Part shown: positions 8,744-17,579 of the stretch, in pieces
Layout of the letters: each line of letters opens with the position of its first letter
Position numbering within the stretch: the first letter of the stretch is position 1
Assembly (NCBI GenBank): GCA_903922735.1
Contig: CAIXUZ010000023.1
Span: 1 to 64,000 of the forward strand
Direction of reading: 5' to 3'
DNA from: an uncultured Verrucomicrobia subdivision 3 bacterium
Lineage (GTDB): Bacteria; Verrucomicrobiota; Verrucomicrobiia; Limisphaerales; UBA11358
DNA length: 64,000 nt
The notes under the pieces: model-generated
Told to the model about the DNA's origin: nothing
The model's input: the letters and a program-made list of their open reading frames with translations, nothing else
Database searches by the model: none
Translations under genes and position numbers: made by a program

Positions 8744-9735
8744 TCCGCCAGAATCTTTTCGATCAGCGCCAGTTCTTCGGGGGTGAAATTCAGGTTTTTC
8801 ACCGCGCCCACGCAATCATCCACCTGCGACACTTTGCTCGCGCCGATGAGCGCGCTCGTCACCACCTGATGCCGCAGCACCCATGCCAGTGCCATCTGTG
8901 CCAGCGTCTGCCGACGCGAGGATGCAAGGTCGTTCAGCTTTTTCGTCTTGGCAAGCACCGCGTCGGTGATGTCAGCGGGACGGAGAAACCGTGGATCATG
9001 ACCCGCGCGCGAATCGGCCGGGATGCCCTTGAAATAGCGGTCGGTCAATATCCCTTTGGCCAGCGGCGAGAACACCGTGGCGCCGATGCCTTCGGCTTCG
9101 AGCGTCGCCAGCAGCTGCGGTTCCACCCAGCGATCCAGCATGGAGTAACGCGCCTGATGAATGAGGCATGGCGCGCCCAGCTCGCGCAGAATCTTCGCTG
9201 CGCGCGCTGCTTCGGCGGCCGGATAATTGGAGATGCCCGCATACAACGCCTTGCCGCTCTTCACCGCGTGGGCGACGGCGCCCAAGGTTTCTTCGAGCGG
9301 GGTCTCGGGGTCGAGGCGATGCGAATAAAAAATATCCACATACTCCAGCCCCATCCGCTGGAGCGATTGGTCCAGCGATGCCAGAAGGTATTTGCGGGAG
9401 CCCCATTCCCCGTAAGGCCCCGGCCACATATAATATCCCGCCTTCGTCGTGATAATCATTTCATCGCGCCACGGGCGCAGGTCGTCGCGCAGAATCCTGC
9501 CAAAGGTGGTCTCTGCCGCCCCGTCCGGGGGGCCATAATTATTCGCCAGGTCAAAACAGGTGATGCCGAGGTCGAATGCCCGCCGGGCAATGGCGCGGGC
9601 ATTGTCATAAGAATCCTTCGCCCCGAAATTATGCCAGAGCCCGAGCGAGATCAGCGGCAGCTTCAGCCCCGAACGACCACAACGGCGGTAAAACGTTTTG
9701 TCATCGTAGCGCGTGACGGCGGGTGAATAGTCCAT
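8740..9735 (-). CDS. Aldo/keto reductase (YghZ/glyceraldehyde-3-phosphate reductase-like)
   Basis: Cytoplasmic NADPH-dependent oxidoreductase of 331 residues with a (beta/alpha)8 fold. The catalytic tetrad of the superfamily is visible as D62, Y67 (FDLANNYGPPDG), K98 (ITTKAGY) and H139 (DIFYSHR). The cofactor end carries SALIGASKVSQVDD, the usual NADP phosphate-binding stretch. The insert YYMWPGPYGEWGSRKYL is characteristic of the YghZ/L-glyceraldehyde 3-phosphate reductase subgroup. It may reduce toxic aldehydes such as methylglyoxal; physiological substrate is inferred. Monocistronic, convergent with the MFS gene. Confidence 0.9.
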   Translation of the reverse strand: MDYSPAVTRYDDKTFYRRCGRSGLKLPLISLGLWHNFGAKDSYDNARAIARRAFDLGITCFDLANNYGPPDGAAETTFGRILRDDLRPWRDEMIITTKAGYYMWPGPYGEWGSRKYLLASLDQSLQRMGLEYVDIFYSHRLDPETPLEETLGAVAHAVKSGKALYAGISNYPAAEAARAAKILRELGAPCLIHQARYSMLDRWVEPQLLATLEAEGIGATVFSPLAKGILTDRYFKGIPADSRAGHDPRFLRPADITDAVLAKTKKLNDLASSRRQTLAQMALAWVLRHQVVTSALIGASKVSQVDDCVGAVKNLNFTPEELALIEKILAD

Positions 9736-9905
9736 GGCGGAAGATTAATATCCCGCTGGATTGAATTCGATAAAAATTCCGGCGGAAGGCCATGGAACGA
9801 CGGGAAAACGCCTGCCGGAGAAATTGCATCACCATTCCGCAACTGGCGGCAATCATCCACTGTTGTCCGAAGGCTTTCCGGCGTTGAGTAAAGGTCGTTG
9901 TGCTT

Positions 9906-9925
9906 CGTGGAAAGACTATTCCACG
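9906..9925. repeat. Small hairpin
   Basis: CGTGGAA at 9906-9912 pairs perfectly with TTCCACG at 9919-9925 across a six-base loop. There is no T-run on either side, so it is not a good intrinsic terminator. It lies upstream of the aldo/keto reductase gene on the minus strand. Confidence 0.4.
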
Positions 9926-9991
9926 TCGTCCGATTGCCTGTGAACCATGTTTTGATGGCAATAATCCATAAATATGTCCATTTGCACAATG

Positions 9992-10075
9992 TTCTCAGGC
10001 TTACGGATGAAGTTTTCAAGCCTTAGGACGGTGTTCTCAAGCTTGAAAACATCGTCATCTAGCTTCAATAAACCG
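9992..10075. repeat. Four tandem degenerate 21 bp repeats encoding heptads
   Basis: Units at 9992-10012, 10013-10033, 10034-10054 and 10055-10075 share a TTCTCAAGCTT-like core. Read on the minus strand they fall in frame in a 68-codon ORF (9916-10122) and give KLDDDVF / KLENTVL / RLENFIR / KPENIVQ, a clean seven-residue leucine-zipper pattern. It may be a small coiled-coil protein, or a fragment of one. Confidence 0.55.
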
Positions 10076-10162
10076 TTTTGTGACCATTCCCCATCGTGCT
10101 GTGACAATAAAACTTCATCCAATAGCTACAATTCGAAGCCGAGTGACCATTCGGCTTTGATC

Positions 10163-10193
10163 TTATGGCAATAAAAATTGTTTATTGCCATAA
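10163..10193. repeat. 13 bp perfect inverted repeat with 5-base loop
   Basis: TTATGGCAATAAA (10163-10175) and its exact complement (10181-10193) flank AATTG. A second hairpin (AAGCCGA/TCGGCTT, 10136-10157) sits just upstream. The AT-rich stem lies about 70 bases before the FN3 protein gene and could be an operator, an mRNA structure or a mobile-element end. Confidence 0.55.
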
Positions 10194-10260
10194 AGATGCT
10201 ATGTTTTTGCAATATTTCCTTGAATAATGGCCGTTCCGCCACGCGCCACCGCCGCAACTT

Positions 10261-10884
10261 ATGAAGCGACACAAACTCAATTTCGGCAACCGCACCGTCT
10301 CCGAACAGCTCGCCATCTGCCGGCGCGTGGCCGAGGGCGCGGCGAACGTGCCCGAGGAACATCGCCATCATTTCACGCCGTTCAACCTCGCCGGACGACT
10401 GGCGGACGCCGAGGCATCCCATTTGGAAGTCGAGCGATTGAAGTTCGCCCTCAAGGCCGCCTTGTCCCGCCGCAACGAAACCCTGGGGCAAGCGCGGAAC
10501 AGTGCCGACGCCAACGCCGGACTGCTGGCCATCCTCGCCAACGGCAATGCCGCCGCCATGCTCGCCGCCGGCCTCGGCGTGGTGCGCGACAAGCAGCCGG
10601 TCGGCCTGCCGTCCGCGCCGGGCAATCTGCGGGTGCTCCCGACCGACTTTGAAGGCCGCGTGCCGTTACGGTGGCAACGCTCCGTGCGCCGGTGTGTTTT
10701 TTTCGTGGAAGCGACCACCGATGCCACCGCCCGCACCGGCTGGAAACAGGTGAAATCATCCACCAAACAAAGCTGCGAAGTGACCGGGCTCGCGAGCGAG
10801 AAGAAACACTGGTTCCGCGTCTGCGCTGTGAACGCCCACGGCACCGGCCCGTGGAGCCAGCCCGTCAGCGCGTGGGTGAAGTGA
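10261..10884 (+). CDS. Fibronectin type III domain protein
   Basis: A 207-residue protein without signal peptide or membrane segment. Residues 1-110 are helical and charged (begins MKRHKLNFGNRTVSEQLAICRR) and match no domain I can name. Residues ~120-207 look like a single FN3 domain: SAPGNLRVLPTD opens it and the end has WFRVCAVNAHGTGPWSQPVSAW, the usual FN3 finish. Similar proteins recur as hypotheticals in Verrucomicrobia (from memory, not checked). It is isolated between a repeat-rich region and a broken four-helix-bundle gene, so function is unknown. The region and codon usage do not look foreign. Confidence 0.7.
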   Translation: MKRHKLNFGNRTVSEQLAICRRVAEGAANVPEEHRHHFTPFNLAGRLADAEASHLEVERLKFALKAALSRRNETLGQARNSADANAGLLAILANGNAAAMLAAGLGVVRDKQPVGLPSAPGNLRVLPTDFEGRVPLRWQRSVRRCVFFVEATTDATARTGWKQVKSSTKQSCEVTGLASEKKHWFRVCAVNAHGTGPWSQPVSAWVK

Positions 10885-10938
10885 CAATCGGTGGTATCGC
10901 CAGGAAATTGACAACGTCAATTCACAAGCCTCTTTTCT

Positions 10939-11595
10939 TCAGTGTTGCCCCTGGCCTGAACCTTTGGCGCGAACCTTAAGGCGGGCCCGGGTCATGCGTT
11001 CGCGGAGGCCGCCTTCCTTGAGAAAATCCTGTTCAAGCTTTTTGAGTTGTTGGTCGAGCAGGTAGTTGGCCTGGTGGATCAGGCAGATGAGGATGTTCGC
11101 CACGACTTCGGGCGGGCGCGTTTCGATAAAGGATCGATACAGCTCATACGACTCATCATTCGTTGAGCCTAGCTTGCGGACGTAAAGGGCTTCGCGGCTG
11201 TTTTTGTCCCATTGGCTAAAGCCACGCTGCCGGAGGTAATCGCGTTAATCGCCGAGGAGTTCTTCCAAGCTGCCGCGCGCCACGTTGGTGAGCTTGATCT
11301 CGCTTTCTTTGGAGGTGCCGGAAACCTGACTGCCCTCGGCGATGTTTTTATTGCCGCTGCGCCCCGCCTGAACCATCTGGTCGTGCGTGCGCGAGCGCTT
11401 GTCAATGAAGCGGTCGCAGAAGCGGACCGTGGCATCATAGATGATCTGGGATTTCCGGTAGGCGAGGAGGTTTTCGTAGCCGCCATGTGGCGGGATGAAG
11501 CCTGGATAGGACGCGGAGGGCTGAGACGACGGATGGCTCGTGCCAGCTTTTTTCGTCGGATTGGTCTTCTGGGTCCTATCTTTCGGCATGGTCAC
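10939..11595 (-). pseudogene. Four-helix-bundle 'suffix domain' protein gene, interrupted by one in-frame stop
   Basis: Reading from 11595 (GTG, overlapping the purB stop as GTGA) or ATG 11589, the frame gives a four-helix-bundle protein (GGYENLLAYRKSQIIYDATV, NIAEGSQ) up to LEELLGD, then TAA at 11245-11247. The same frame continues without any other stop to TGA at 10939-10941, giving RDYLRQRGFSQWDKNSREAL and a long C-terminal helix. In relatives this junction reads LEELLxDYxDFLRQRG, so the stop replaces what is normally a Tyr codon. One TAC/TAT to TAA change explains the break. Either a recent pseudogene, a sequencing error or a read-through site. These proteins relate to the family encoded in 23S rRNA intervening sequences; their function is unknown. 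Confidence 0.8.
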
Positions 11596-12926
11596 AGCCC
11601 GAGTTTCTTAAACCGGTTGTTCACTTCCTTGAAGTGGAAATCCAGCGAGCAGAGCGCTTCGAGTTCGCCTTTCTTGAACAGCTTTTGCACTTGGGTATCC
11701 AGTTTGAGCTGCTCGACAAAATCCGCGTCGTCGCGGCCGGCGTGTTTGACTTCCCAGGTCTTCATCGCGGCGTCCTGGCAAATCTTGTAGGCGGCTTCGC
11801 GGGTGAGACCTTTCTTGATGAGCGCGAGGAGGATGGTCTGGCTGTTCCACATCCCAAGCGAAAGACCGAGGTTCTTCTTCATGTTCGCGGGATAGACGAC
11901 GATGCCGTCCATCAGGCGCGTGAGCAGGCCGAACATGTAATCGAGCAGTGTGCAACTATCGGGGAAAATGATGCGCTCAACGCTGCTGTGACTGATATCG
12001 CGCTCGTGCCAGAGGGCGACGTTTTCCAGCGACGCCATCGCGTTGCCGCGCAGGACGCGGGCGAGGCCGGTGAGTCTTTCCCAGGTGATGGGGTTGCGCT
12101 TGTGCGGCATGGCACTGCTGCCTTTCTGGCCTTTGGTGAACGGTTCTTCGGCTTCAAGGACTTCAGTGCGTTGCAAATGGCGGAACTCCACCGCCCATCG
12201 TTCGATGCTTGCGCCGACGAGCGCCATCGCGAGCTGAAATTCGGCATGTATATCGCGCTGCACCACCTGCGTGGCGATGGGCGCGGGTTGTATGCCGAGT
12301 TGCTTGCAAACGTAAGCCTCGACGCGCGGCGACAGGTGTGCGCTCGTGCCGACAGCGCCGGAGAGTTTGCCAACCGCCACGACATCGCGCACGGCTTCAA
12401 GCCGACGGAGGGCGCGTTTGAATTCGTCATACATCAACGCGAGCTTGAGGCCGAAGGTCGTGGGTTCGCCGTGGATGCCGTGACTGCGACCCATGCAGGG
12501 CGTGAACTTGTGTTCCTTCGCGCGGCGGGCGATGACAGGCAGCACCGCTTTCACATCGGCGATAAGGATGTCCGCGCTCTGCATCATCTGCACGGCGTAG
12601 CAAGTGTCACCCACGTCGCTGCTGGTGAGGCCGAAGTGAAACCAGCGGCTGGCATTGTCATTGATGGCCTCGGCGACGGCGGTGGTGAAGCCAATGACAT
12701 CGTGGTTGAGAACTTTTTCGAGTTCCCTCTGGCGGGCGACCAGCCCGGGGAGATCGACAAACCATTTATCGCAGCCGGCTTTGATCTTTTTGAAATCCTT
12801 GGCAGGGACGACGCCTTCCTTCACCAGCGCTTCGCTGGCGAGGAGTTCAATCTGGAGCCAGATCTTAAGTTTGTTTTCGTCGGTCCAAATCGCCCGCATT
12901 TCGGGGCGCGAATAGCGCGTAATCAT
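11592..12926 (-). CDS. purB: Adenylosuccinate lyase
   Basis: Cytoplasmic homotetrameric enzyme of 444 residues acting twice in purine synthesis (SAICAR to AICAR plus fumarate, and adenylosuccinate to AMP plus fumarate). The fumarase/aspartase superfamily signature is complete: SSAMPHKRNPITWERLTGLARVLRGN, which contains the mobile serine loop. Upstream TSSDVGDTCYAVQMMQS and MGRSHGIHGEPTTFG carry the other active-site segments. Start ATG gives the family's MITRYSRPEMRAIWTDENK opening. The next gene on the same strand (the broken four-helix-bundle gene) overlaps its stop codon. Confidence 0.95.
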   Translation of the reverse strand: MITRYSRPEMRAIWTDENKLKIWLQIELLASEALVKEGVVPAKDFKKIKAGCDKWFVDLPGLVARQRELEKVLNHDVIGFTTAVAEAINDNASRWFHFGLTSSDVGDTCYAVQMMQSADILIADVKAVLPVIARRAKEHKFTPCMGRSHGIHGEPTTFGLKLALMYDEFKRALRRLEAVRDVVAVGKLSGAVGTSAHLSPRVEAYVCKQLGIQPAPIATQVVQRDIHAEFQLAMALVGASIERWAVEFRHLQRTEVLEAEEPFTKGQKGSSAMPHKRNPITWERLTGLARVLRGNAMASLENVALWHERDISHSSVERIIFPDSCTLLDYMFGLLTRLMDGIVVYPANMKKNLGLSLGMWNSQTILLALIKKGLTREAAYKICQDAAMKTWEVKHAGRDDADFVEQLKLDTQVQKLFKKGELEALCSLDFHFKEVNNRFKKLGL

Positions 12927-13102
12927 GGAGCCAGATTAAACGAATCATCGAATCGTTGAAATCTTAAATAAATCGAGATGGCAAAGCGGTGCGGCGAAGC
13001 GGCATCGGCAACCGGACATTGCACGAGTCCGGAAATGATCATAGCATAAAACGAAACAACCAAAAGCTCCCAGAGGTTTTAAATCATTTCCAAAATTCAA
13101 AC

Positions 13103-15490
13103 ATGAAAAGAATCTGGCGAACCATCATTTCACTGGCTGCGGTTTTCGGTTTTGGCGTCGCCTGTTTTGGCGGCTGGCAGGAAGGCGTCGAGCGGCAAAC
13201 AATTTCATTGGATGGAATCTGGCGATTGAGCTACGGGCCACAACGGACTGATGGGCTGCGCTCGCCGACGGATCTGGCCCGGGCCGGGTGGCCGGCGATC
13301 GAGGCGACGGTGCCGGGCAATGTCGAATTGGATCTGATGAAGACCGGCGTGTTGCCGGAGTTGTCGGTCGGAACCAATATCTATCGGCTGCGTGAGTTGG
13401 AAGACAACCAGTGGTGGTATCAGCGGAAATTTCCCACCCCAAAACGACCGGCCAACAATCGTGTCGAACTTGTTTTTGAAGGCATTGATTGCCTCGGCAC
13501 AATTTTCTTCAATGGGCGAGAAATCGGGCAAACCCATAATATGTTCATAGCCCACCGTTTTGATGTTACTGACTTCTTACGCAGTGATGGCGGTGAAAAC
13601 GAACTGGTCGTCCGGCTCGATTCCGCCGTGCTCGCGGGACGCCAGCATCAGCCAACAGCACTGGAAGGTGCATTTGCCGCAAATTGGGAATCACTTTCTA
13701 TTCGCAAGGCCCCGCATATGTATGGCTGGGATATATCACCGCGAATCGTGTCGGCCGGCCTGTGGCGAAGCGTGCGTTTGGAATTGATCCCCTCCACCCG
13801 GCTGACCGATGTTTATTTCACAACTCTGCGCTTGGATTCCAACCGCCAAAAAGCGCAAGTCTTGGTGGATTGGGATTTTGCGACGGACGGTTTCGCGATA
13901 GACCGCTGGGAGGTTCGCTTATCCTTAGAACGCGACGGCCAAAAAATCTTGCAAAAGACATTCCCGGTGTTCGGTTCCCATGATCGCCAAAAATTGGATG
14001 TGACACGCCCTGATTTATGGTGGCCGCGGGGTTATGGCAAACAACCGCTTTACGATCTGCGCCTCGAACTTTTGAATGGCGATGGCAAGGTTCTGGATAC
14101 CAGGCATCAACGGGTCGGTATCCGCACCATCAAGCTGGTGCGCTCGGATATCACCACCCCGGAAAAGCCCGGCGAATTTGTTTTTGTGGTCAATGGCGAA
14201 AAGATTTTCGTGAAAGGGAGCAATTGGGTGCCGCTCGACAGCCTCCATAGCCGGGACAAGCAGCACCTGCCGGCTGCTTTTGACATGCTCGTGGATCTGA
14301 ATTGCAACATGCTCCGTTGCTGGGGCGGCAACGTCTATGAAGACCACGACTTCTTTGAATTATGCGATCAACGCGGCTTGATGGTCTGGCAGGATTTTGC
14401 GCTGGCCTGCGCCATCTATCCGCAGACCGACGCTTTTGCCGCCGAGATGCGGGGCGAAGCCGCGGCGGTGGTGCGGAAATTACGCAATCATCCCAGTCTC
14501 GCCTTGTGGGCCGGCAATAACGAGATTGATCAGGCTTACACCGGCTGGTTTGGCTGCCCGCTCGATCCCAACACTGACCGGTTAAGCCGTCAGGTCTTGC
14601 CCGAAGCAGTCCGCCAGTTTGATCCCATTCGTGATTATTTGCCCAGTTCGCCTTATTACAGTCCGGAATTGATCAAGGCGGGCAACCGAAGTGAGAACAG
14701 ACCGGAAGATCATTTGTGGGGTCCTCGGGATGACTTCAAAGGTAAATTTTACACTTCCTCACCCGCGCATTTCGTCAGCGAAACGGGTTATCATGGTTGC
14801 CCCGACCGACGCAGTTTGGAGCAGATGATGGAACCGGGCTTCGTGTGGCCCTGGCAAAACAACGAGCAATGGCTCACCCATGCCGTTCGGCCGCTGCCGG
14901 GCGAAACCGGGTATAATTACCGGATTCCGCTCATGGCCAAACAAACCGCAGTCTTGTTTGGTGCGGTGCCGGAGAATCTCGATGATTTCATCCTCGCTTC
15001 GCAAATCAGTCAGGCTGAGGCGGACAAGTTTTTCATCGAGTTGTCCCGGATGCGCAAATGGCAGCGCACCGGCATTTTGTGGTGGAATCTACGGGACTGC
15101 TGGCCGGTTATTTCCGACGCGATTGTTGATTACTACGACCGCAAGAAACTGGCCTATCAATATATCAAACGGGTGCAAACCGATGTTTGCGCGATGTGCG
15201 GTGAACCGGAAGCCGGTCGTCAGCCATTGGTGATCGTGAATGACACCCTGGCCGAAGCGAGCGGTCATGTTGTCATCCGGGATGCGGACAGTCGCCAAAC
15301 CATTTTTGAATCAAATTATCATGTCGATCGCAATGGTCGGGCGGAGGTCGGTTTTATTCCTCAAGCCAGCAAACCGGCGATGTGGCTGATTGAATGGACG
15401 GTTGGAAATCAGAAGTTTCACAATCATTATCTAGCCGGTCCTCGTCCTTTCAATCTGGACGATTACAAACGCTGGTTAAAATCCTTGTGA
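13103..15490 (+). CDS. Secreted glycoside hydrolase family 2 beta-mannosidase
   Basis: A 795-residue exo-acting enzyme. The ATG at 13103 was preferred over an upstream frame start because it begins a signal peptide (KR, then ~16 hydrophobic residues, ending near GVACFGG). The GH2 order is present: jelly-roll (GNVELDLMKTGVLPE, WWYQRKF, FNGREIG), an Ig-like domain, then the TIM barrel with NCNMLRCWGGNVYEDHDFFELCDQ. The acid/base is E474 (WAGNNEID) and the nucleophile E560 (FVSETGYHG). These motifs favour beta-mannosidase over beta-galactosidase; exo-glucosaminidase is the main alternative. It probably cuts terminal beta-mannose from mannooligosaccharides, complementing the mannan locus 20 kb downstream although not linked to it. 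Confidence 0.88.
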   Translation: MKRIWRTIISLAAVFGFGVACFGGWQEGVERQTISLDGIWRLSYGPQRTDGLRSPTDLARAGWPAIEATVPGNVELDLMKTGVLPELSVGTNIYRLRELEDNQWWYQRKFPTPKRPANNRVELVFEGIDCLGTIFFNGREIGQTHNMFIAHRFDVTDFLRSDGGENELVVRLDSAVLAGRQHQPTALEGAFAANWESLSIRKAPHMYGWDISPRIVSAGLWRSVRLELIPSTRLTDVYFTTLRLDSNRQKAQVLVDWDFATDGFAIDRWEVRLSLERDGQKILQKTFPVFGSHDRQKLDVTRPDLWWPRGYGKQPLYDLRLELLNGDGKVLDTRHQRVGIRTIKLVRSDITTPEKPGEFVFVVNGEKIFVKGSNWVPLDSLHSRDKQHLPAAFDMLVDLNCNMLRCWGGNVYEDHDFFELCDQRGLMVWQDFALACAIYPQTDAFAAEMRGEAAAVVRKLRNHPSLALWAGNNEIDQAYTGWFGCPLDPNTDRLSRQVLPEAVRQFDPIRDYLPSSPYYSPELIKAGNRSENRPEDHLWGPRDDFKGKFYTSSPAHFVSETGYHGCPDRRSLEQMMEPGFVWPWQNNEQWLTHAVRPLPGETGYNYRIPLMAKQTAVLFGAVPENLDDFILASQISQAEADKFFIELSRMRKWQRTGILWWNLRDCWPVISDAIVDYYDRKKLAYQYIKRVQTDVCAMCGEPEAGRQPLVIVNDTLAEASGHVVIRDADSRQTIFESNYHVDRNGRAEVGFIPQASKPAMWLIEWTVGNQKFHNHYLAGPRPFNLDDYKRWLKSL

Positions 15491-15498
15491 AACAAAGC

Positions 15499-15512
15499 CA
15501 GCTTTCAAGCTG
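15499..15512. terminator. Short hairpin between convergent genes
   Basis: CAGCTT-TC-AAGCTG lies in the 27-base gap between the GH2 gene and the rhomboid gene, which are transcribed towards each other. It lacks a U-tract, so a terminator function for either gene is only a guess. Confidence 0.3.
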
Positions 15513-15517
15513 ACCGT

Positions 15518-16393
15518 TCACCGCCCGGCCATTCTGCGCCGCGCCGACTCAAGGATCTCCCGCTCGCGCGCCGTCAGGCTTTGGATGCCGTGCGCGGAAA
15601 TCTTGTCGAGAATCGGGTCCACCTCGTCGGCCACGATTTCCGCCGGGGTCTTTTCAACCGGTCGGGATGGCGATTGATCAGTCTCGCGGATCGGAAAGAT
15701 CGGGAAGGCTCCCTCCAGTCGCGCCCCCCTGCCCCGCATGATTCTTTGCACAAAAAACCAGCCCATCGCCATGCCGCCCAGATGCGCGGCGTTGGCAACG
15801 TTATCCCAGAGGAAAACAATCCCCGTCACCGCGAGAACTGCCGAGACGAGCAGCAGGGTTTTGGCCCGCAGATTCACGGGGATGACAAAGAAAACCAGCA
15901 TCGTCAGCTCGCGCTCGGGAAAAATCAGTGCAAATGCCGCGACCAACCCGAACGCGCAAGCTGAAGCGCCGACCACCGCGCCGCCGAACAGATCCGGCCA
16001 CAGCAACGCAACCAGCACTTGAAAAATGCCACCGACGATGCCGCTGGAAAACATCAGCGCGAGGAACTTCCTCTCGCCCAGCAAAGCTTCGAGTTCCCGG
16101 CCGAAAATAAAAATCGCCCAGCAGTTCAGTAGCAGGTGCAGCCAGCCGGCATGCATGAATTGATAGGTCACCAGCTGCCAGACATAACCTCGTTCCAAGC
16201 CTTCCTTGCTCAAAGCCAGATAGGAGAAAAAATGACTATGCGGCGCAAATTTGGCGGCGGCGAGTTCAGCGACAAACACAATCACATAAACCGACAGCAG
16301 CAGCACCGTCCACGACCAGCGCAACTGAAAGCGTGGCGTCCAGCGTGCATCACCAAACTCCGGCTGTCTCATGTAGTCGCGATCTTCAAGCAT
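15518..16393 (-). CDS. Rhomboid-family intramembrane serine protease
   Basis: A 291-residue protein with about six membrane segments. Rhomboid landmarks: YQFMHAGWLHLLLNCWAIFIFG (the HxxxN region of TM2), the catalytic serine in VVGASACAFGL (GxSx motif) and the catalytic histidine in NAAHLGGMAMGW. The C-terminal ~75 residues are soluble and end in a short helical segment (SLTAREREILESARRRM) common in such proteins. ATG 16393 (MLEDRDYMRQPEF) was chosen; a TTG at 16429 is the alternative. Cleaves membrane-protein substrates within the bilayer; substrates unknown. Confidence 0.88.
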   Translation of the reverse strand: MLEDRDYMRQPEFGDARWTPRFQLRWSWTVLLLSVYVIVFVAELAAAKFAPHSHFFSYLALSKEGLERGYVWQLVTYQFMHAGWLHLLLNCWAIFIFGRELEALLGERKFLALMFSSGIVGGIFQVLVALLWPDLFGGAVVGASACAFGLVAAFALIFPERELTMLVFFVIPVNLRAKTLLLVSAVLAVTGIVFLWDNVANAAHLGGMAMGWFFVQRIMRGRGARLEGAFPIFPIRETDQSPSRPVEKTPAEIVADEVDPILDKISAHGIQSLTAREREILESARRRMAGR

Positions 16394-16731
16394 GATAAAA
16401 GATTCTAGCTGGGTTCTGGATATTATCAAACGTCATTCGTTACGGAGTGGCAGAGCGACGAGTTCCCGGGCTGACATTCGGGCTTCGGCTATGATGCTCG
16501 GTGATGGCCGGTGCAGCTCCGCACCCACCCGACTGCTGCCCTCAATTGCCCCCGCCCATCCCCCAATGCTCGTCTCACTTCCATCTCCAAGGGGGACTGC
16601 GCCAAGGCGTTGAAAATAAGATTGCCCTGTTACGGATTCGGGCTAAAGATTGCCGCATGAACCCCAAAGCCACCGCTCAATATGCGAAACTAAGTTTGGG
16701 TGAATATTACTGTTAGTCCTAAAGAGCCATC
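16394..16731. other. Intergenic stretch, no recognised feature
   Basis: Short open frames on both strands give low-complexity proline/serine/arginine-rich translations typical of non-coding GC-rich DNA. I see no RNA gene, repeat or clear promoter here. Confidence 0.5.
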
Positions 16732-17106
16732 ATGCACCGTTCACAACCATTGAAGCCTGCCATCATGCTGAGCTTGGCTGCTGCTGCTGTGGAGTTGCCG
16801 TTCCTGGCAACCTGCCTGCTGGTTCAGTTGTTCAGGCATTGCGATCACTGCAGGCACGAATGGCTGAGTTGGCCGATTTTATCCGGGGTTGCGCCATGGT
16901 ATATTACTGCTTTCTACTTTAAGCTTGTCCCGCGAGACCTCACCATGTTTCAAGTCCGGTGCGGCTTGGCCTCGTTCACCGTGTGTTTCATCGCCTTGGT
17001 TTTTGCATTAAGCTGGCGAAGTGCGCTTTGGCGACAACTGCTCGCGGCCAGTTTGTTTCTCTCGGCGGCCCTGGCCATACTGGCTTTCGGCGTAATCGCG
17101 GCATGA
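16732..17106 (+). CDS. Small hypothetical membrane protein
   Basis: A 124-residue protein that I do not recognise. Four hydrophobic segments can be seen (about residues 10-34, 46-64, 78-95 and 101-123), separated by short basic loops (HCDHCRHEW, KLVPRD, SWRSALWRQ), so it is probably a four-helix inner-membrane protein with the basic loops inside. The ATG start is preceded by a weak purine run (AAAGAG). No neighbour suggests a function. The clear hydrophobic periodicity makes a real gene likely. Confidence 0.5.
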   Translation: MHRSQPLKPAIMLSLAAAAVELPFLATCLLVQLFRHCDHCRHEWLSWPILSGVAPWYITAFYFKLVPRDLTMFQVRCGLASFTVCFIALVFALSWRSALWRQLLAASLFLSAALAILAFGVIAA

Positions 17107-17200
17107 AACAAAGGACTAACAAAGCAGACGCACAGAACCCCGCGATGACGTCGCTGTTCCAATCGCGGCGTTGCTGGCGCGGGGTCTGTGATCTGCGACG

Positions 17201-17365
17201 TTAAAATCCTCGTATCCTAACAATCCTGCCAGACCTTGCTTTTGTCGCCTCCAGATACCGCAAGCAATCCGCCGCGTCATCAACGCCAACACCATCCTCG
17301 TCGGCATCCACTTTCAGAACGTCCTCCGGCCGGTTCTGCGCTTTCCGCTTTTCCACCCTTGGGAG
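17201..17365 (-). pseudogene. Possible remnant of a phage terminase large subunit (C-terminal end)
   Basis: The minus-strand frame ends with about 50 residues including DVLKVDADEDGVGVDDAADC and then LRYLEATK before the stop. A 'D.DGvG.DDAADcLRYl.atk' pattern near a C-terminus resembles the nuclease-domain end of phage terminase large subunits (final metal-binding Asp followed by D-A-x-RY). Upstream the frame has no conserved sequence and no good start, so only a fragment would remain. The match is from memory of the pattern, so confidence is low. Confidence 0.3.
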
Positions 17366-17512
17366 GTCGAATCTCGTCCGATATCTGGCATGGCGACGAA
17401 GAAATAAAGTATCATCACCAGTAAGTTGCGATTGTATAGATAACAAGCAAAGTAAATGAAATGACAAAGGAGGGTTAGGTATTTAGGGCCGGCTGTGCGA
17501 TATAAGAGCAGA

Positions 17513-17579
17513 GTCCGGTGGCAGAACGTTTCTTCAGCGGGGTTCCTCACCCCCACCTCCTTGGCGTCTGCCACCGGAC
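17513..17579. repeat. Long stem-loop (13 bp perfect stem, inner hairpin)
   Basis: GTCCGGTGGCAGA (17513-17525) pairs perfectly with 17567-17579. The 41-base loop contains a second small hairpin (GGGGT-TCCTC-ACCCC, about 17539-17553), and T-rich sequence follows the right arm. It is not a tRNA: no cloverleaf can be drawn and there is no T-loop consensus. It could be a structured RNA, a mobile-element end or a terminator. Confidence 0.5.

Larger units (their letters stand above)
9736..10260. other. Repeat-rich intergenic region without a convincing gene
   Basis: No open frame here looks like a conserved protein. The stretch is AT-richer than its surroundings and holds four tandem 21 bp units (9992-10075), a 7 bp stem hairpin at 9906-9925, another at 10136-10157 and a 13 bp perfect inverted repeat at 10163-10193, plus a repeated GTGACCATTC (about 10080 and 10143). 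It reads like decayed or mobile DNA rather than a normal promoter region. Confidence 0.6.

Noticed and set aside
11634-12959. 441-codon plus-strand open frame
   Set aside because: Antisense to purB; no domain pattern.
17513-17579. tRNA or integron attC site
   Set aside because: The stem-loop has no cloverleaf, anticodon or T-loop, and lacks the RYYYAAC/GTTRRRY core sites of attC.
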